DNA of 64,000 nucleotides from Dysosmobacter welbionis (GTDB lineage Bacteria; Bacillota; Clostridia; Oscillospirales; Oscillospiraceae): NCBI RefSeq assembly GCF_005121165.3, contig NZ_CP034413.3, positions 2,480,001 to 2,544,000 of the forward strand, read 5' to 3'. Shown piece by piece: positions 62,494 to 64,000 of this stretch (position 1 is its first letter; each line of letters starts with the position of its first letter). The notes under the pieces were generated by a model. It saw only the letters and a program-made list of their open reading frames with translations, ran no database searches and was not told where the DNA came from. The position numbers and the translations under genes were made by a program.

Positions 62494-63162
62494 GTGATCT
62501 ATCTGCTGGAGGATGACGACAGTATCCGGGATTTTGTGATCTATACATTGAACAGCCAGGGTATGGAGGCCAGGGGCTTTCCGCTGCCCTCCCTGTTCTG
62601 GCAGGCCGTGGGAGAGCAGATGCCTGCCCTGGTGCTGCTGGATATCATGCTGCCGGAGGAGGATGGACTCAGCGTCCTGAAAAAGCTCCGGGCCACGCCC
62701 CGCACGGCCAAGCTGCCGGTCATCATGCTGACGGCCAAGGGCACGGAGTACGACAAGGTGGTGGGTCTGGACGGCGGCGCCGATGACTATGTGGCCAAGC
62801 CCTTCGGCATGATGGAGCTGCTCTCCCGCATCCGGGCGCTGCTGCGGCGGACGGAGACGGAGAACGGCACCCTCCGCTGCGGCATTCTGGAGGTGGATCC
62901 GGGGCAGCACATCGTCCGGGTCCGGGGACAGGAGACCATCCTGACCCAGAAGGAGTTTGAAGTGCTGTGCCTGCTGCTGCGCAACCCCGGCCAGGTGCTT
63001 TCCCGGGAGCAGCTGATCGAGAACGTCTGGGGCTACGCCTTTACCGGCGAGAGCCGGACCGTGGACGTCCACGTGCGGACCCTCCGCCAGAAGCTGGGAG
63101 AGGCGGGCGTTTACATCGAGACGGTCCGGGGCTATGGCTACAAGATCAGCCCTGTGAACTGA
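62494..63162 (+). CDS. phoB: Phosphate regulon response regulator
   Basis: A 222-residue OmpR/PhoB-family regulator. The receiver domain has acidic residues 6-9, phosphoacceptor Asp50 (LLDIMLPEEDG) and Lys in VAKPFG. The winged helix ends with TVDVHVRTLRQKLGEAG. The start is a GTG preceded by GGGAGGG. It follows the pst-phoU genes and precedes a PhoR-like kinase by 18 bases. It should bind the Pho box upstream of pstS when phosphorylated. In Bacillus nomenclature this would be phoP. Confidence 0.92.
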   Translation: MIYLLEDDDSIRDFVIYTLNSQGMEARGFPLPSLFWQAVGEQMPALVLLDIMLPEEDGLSVLKKLRATPRTAKLPVIMLTAKGTEYDKVVGLDGGADDYVAKPFGMMELLSRIRALLRRTETENGTLRCGILEVDPGQHIVRVRGQETILTQKEFEVLCLLLRNPGQVLSREQLIENVWGYAFTGESRTVDVHVRTLRQKLGEAGVYIETVRGYGYKISPVN

Positions 63163-63180
63163 CAGGAGGGCTGGAGAGAC

Positions 63181-64000
63181 ATGACGAAACGGATCTTTCG
63201 CTCCATCCTGGGCGTGTCCCTGGCAGTGCTGCTGGCCAGCCTGGTGCTGATCGTGGGCGTGCTCCACGGTTATTTCCAGGATCGGGTCTCCGGTGAGCTG
63301 GAGAGTCTGGCAGAGTACATCGCCCATGGGGTAGAGGAGAATGGCACGGACTATCTCACAGAGGATCTGCCCGGCAGCTACCGGATTACCTGGGTGGATG
63401 CGGACGGCACCGTGCTCTTCGACAACCGGCAGGACCCGGAGGAGATGGGGAACCACGCCCAGCGGGAGGAGATCCGGGAGGCGCTGATCCTGGGGAAGGG
63501 ACATGCGGTCCGCTATTCGGACACGCTTTCCCAGCAGACGCTGTATGCGGCCCAGCGGCTTGCTGACGGAACGGTGCTGCGGGTGTCCAGCGCCCAGTAT
63601 TCCGTCTGGGTCCTGGTACTGCAGGCGCTGCAGCCGGTGGCGCTGATGATGCTGCTGGCCTTCATCCTGGCCATGGCGCTGGCTTCCCGGGTGGCGCGGC
63701 AGCTGGTGGAGCCCATCAACGCCATCGACCTCAATGACCCCGCCGGCAGCGAGACCTATGAGGAGCTGACGCCCCTGCTGTCCAAGCTCCGCAGCCAGCA
63801 GAGGCAGATCCAGCGGCAGATGCGGGATTTAAAGCGCCGGCAGGAGGAGTTCACCGCCATCACGGAGAACATGAGCGAGGGCTTCCTGGTGATCGACCAG
63901 GAGACGCGGGTGCTGACTTACAATTCCGCCGTGCTGCGGCTGCTCTACGCGCAGGTCCCCACAGAGGAGGGAGAGAGCGTCTACGCCCTGAACCGGGAGG
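63181..64000 (+). CDS. phoR: Phosphate regulon sensor histidine kinase (3' end outside window)
   Basis: The first 273 residues are visible. A membrane helix (about 8-28), an extracytoplasmic domain of about 115 residues, a second helix (about 145-165) and a HAMP-like/coiled-coil segment are present. A PAS domain begins near residue 225 (ENMSEGFLVIDQETRVLTYN). The phosphoacceptor histidine and ATP-binding domain lie beyond the window. Position after phoB and the PhoR-like layout give the assignment. GACAGGAGGG precedes the ATG. Confidence 0.9.
   Translation, partial: MTKRIFRSILGVSLAVLLASLVLIVGVLHGYFQDRVSGELESLAEYIAHGVEENGTDYLTEDLPGSYRITWVDADGTVLFDNRQDPEEMGNHAQREEIREALILGKGHAVRYSDTLSQQTLYAAQRLADGTVLRVSSAQYSVWVLVLQALQPVALMMLLAFILAMALASRVARQLVEPINAIDLNDPAGSETYEELTPLLSKLRSQQRQIQRQMRDLKRRQEEFTAITENMSEGFLVIDQETRVLTYNSAVLRLLYAQVPTEEGESVYALNRE

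Noticed and set aside
58380-63504. Long minus-strand open frames opposite the pst-phoU-phoB genes
   Set aside because: They are antisense to well-recognised Pst, PhoU and PhoB proteins and are rich in H, G, Q and R repeats typical of shadow frames.

Overview
The window is GC-rich chromosomal DNA of a Gram-positive anaerobe, most likely a clostridium of the Oscillospirales (Flavonifractor/Lawsonibacter-like). The evidence is AGGAGG-type ribosome binding sites, TTGACA/TATAAT promoters, a T-box leader, a tandem glycine riboswitch, MutS2, a pyruvate kinase with the extra PEP-utiliser domain, Hsp33 and a BceRSAB-type module. The genus is inference from gene content. No insertion sequence, prophage, CRISPR array or rRNA was seen.

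Layout. 1-4.9 kb: end of mutS2, a GNAT acetyltransferase, uridine phosphorylase, a cluster of small membrane proteins around an XRE regulator, and a MerR regulator. 4.9-7.5 kb: metY-metA behind a T-box leader with a probable AUG specifier. 7.6-10.5 kb: a CAT-like acetyltransferase and a GntR-ABC operon. 10.5-19 kb, minus strand: a VWA protein, an unknown protein and a MoxR-like ATPase run straight into a Bce-type two-component/ABC module. 19.1-22.2 kb: a TetM-like GTPase fused to a Rae1/YacP nuclease domain, overlapping an LspA-like gene. 22.7-25.6 kb: two glycosyltransferases and a TVP38-type membrane protein (probably glycolipid synthesis). 25.7-32.8 kb: pyk, HIT protein, sugar isomerase, DUF1294 protein, psuK-psuG, a lipoprotein. 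32.9-46.5 kb: asnS, a small helical protein, an FbpABC-type importer, two mgtC genes, a PfkB-type kinase, a riboswitch-controlled AGCS symporter, a YerC regulator with a methyltransferase, hslO. 46.6-47.2 kb: five tRNA genes (Val, Asp, Phe, Gly, Cys). 47.6-52 kb: a 1470-residue tandem dehydratase-activase protein. 52-55.7 kb: MoxR-DUF58-DUF4129. 55.9-64 kb: a secreted PtpB-like phosphatase with LysM, then pstS-pstC-pstA-pstB-phoU, an HD hydrolase, phoB and the start of phoR, behind a Pho box.

Two points stand out. (1) The GTPase-nuclease fusion at 19140-21815 looks like a ribosome-directed mRNA-cleaving factor and is the best candidate for an undescribed system. (2) Seven genes (metY, a Bce-type permease, an unknown protein, a glycosyltransferase, asnS, a PfkB kinase, an AGCS symporter) are each broken by loss of exactly one base in a 4-6 base homopolymer, and an eighth tiny gene shows the same one-base loss. 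All are deletions and one gene is normally essential, so under-called homopolymers in the assembly are far likelier than eight real mutations. These entries are typed pseudogene but should be read as probably intact genes.
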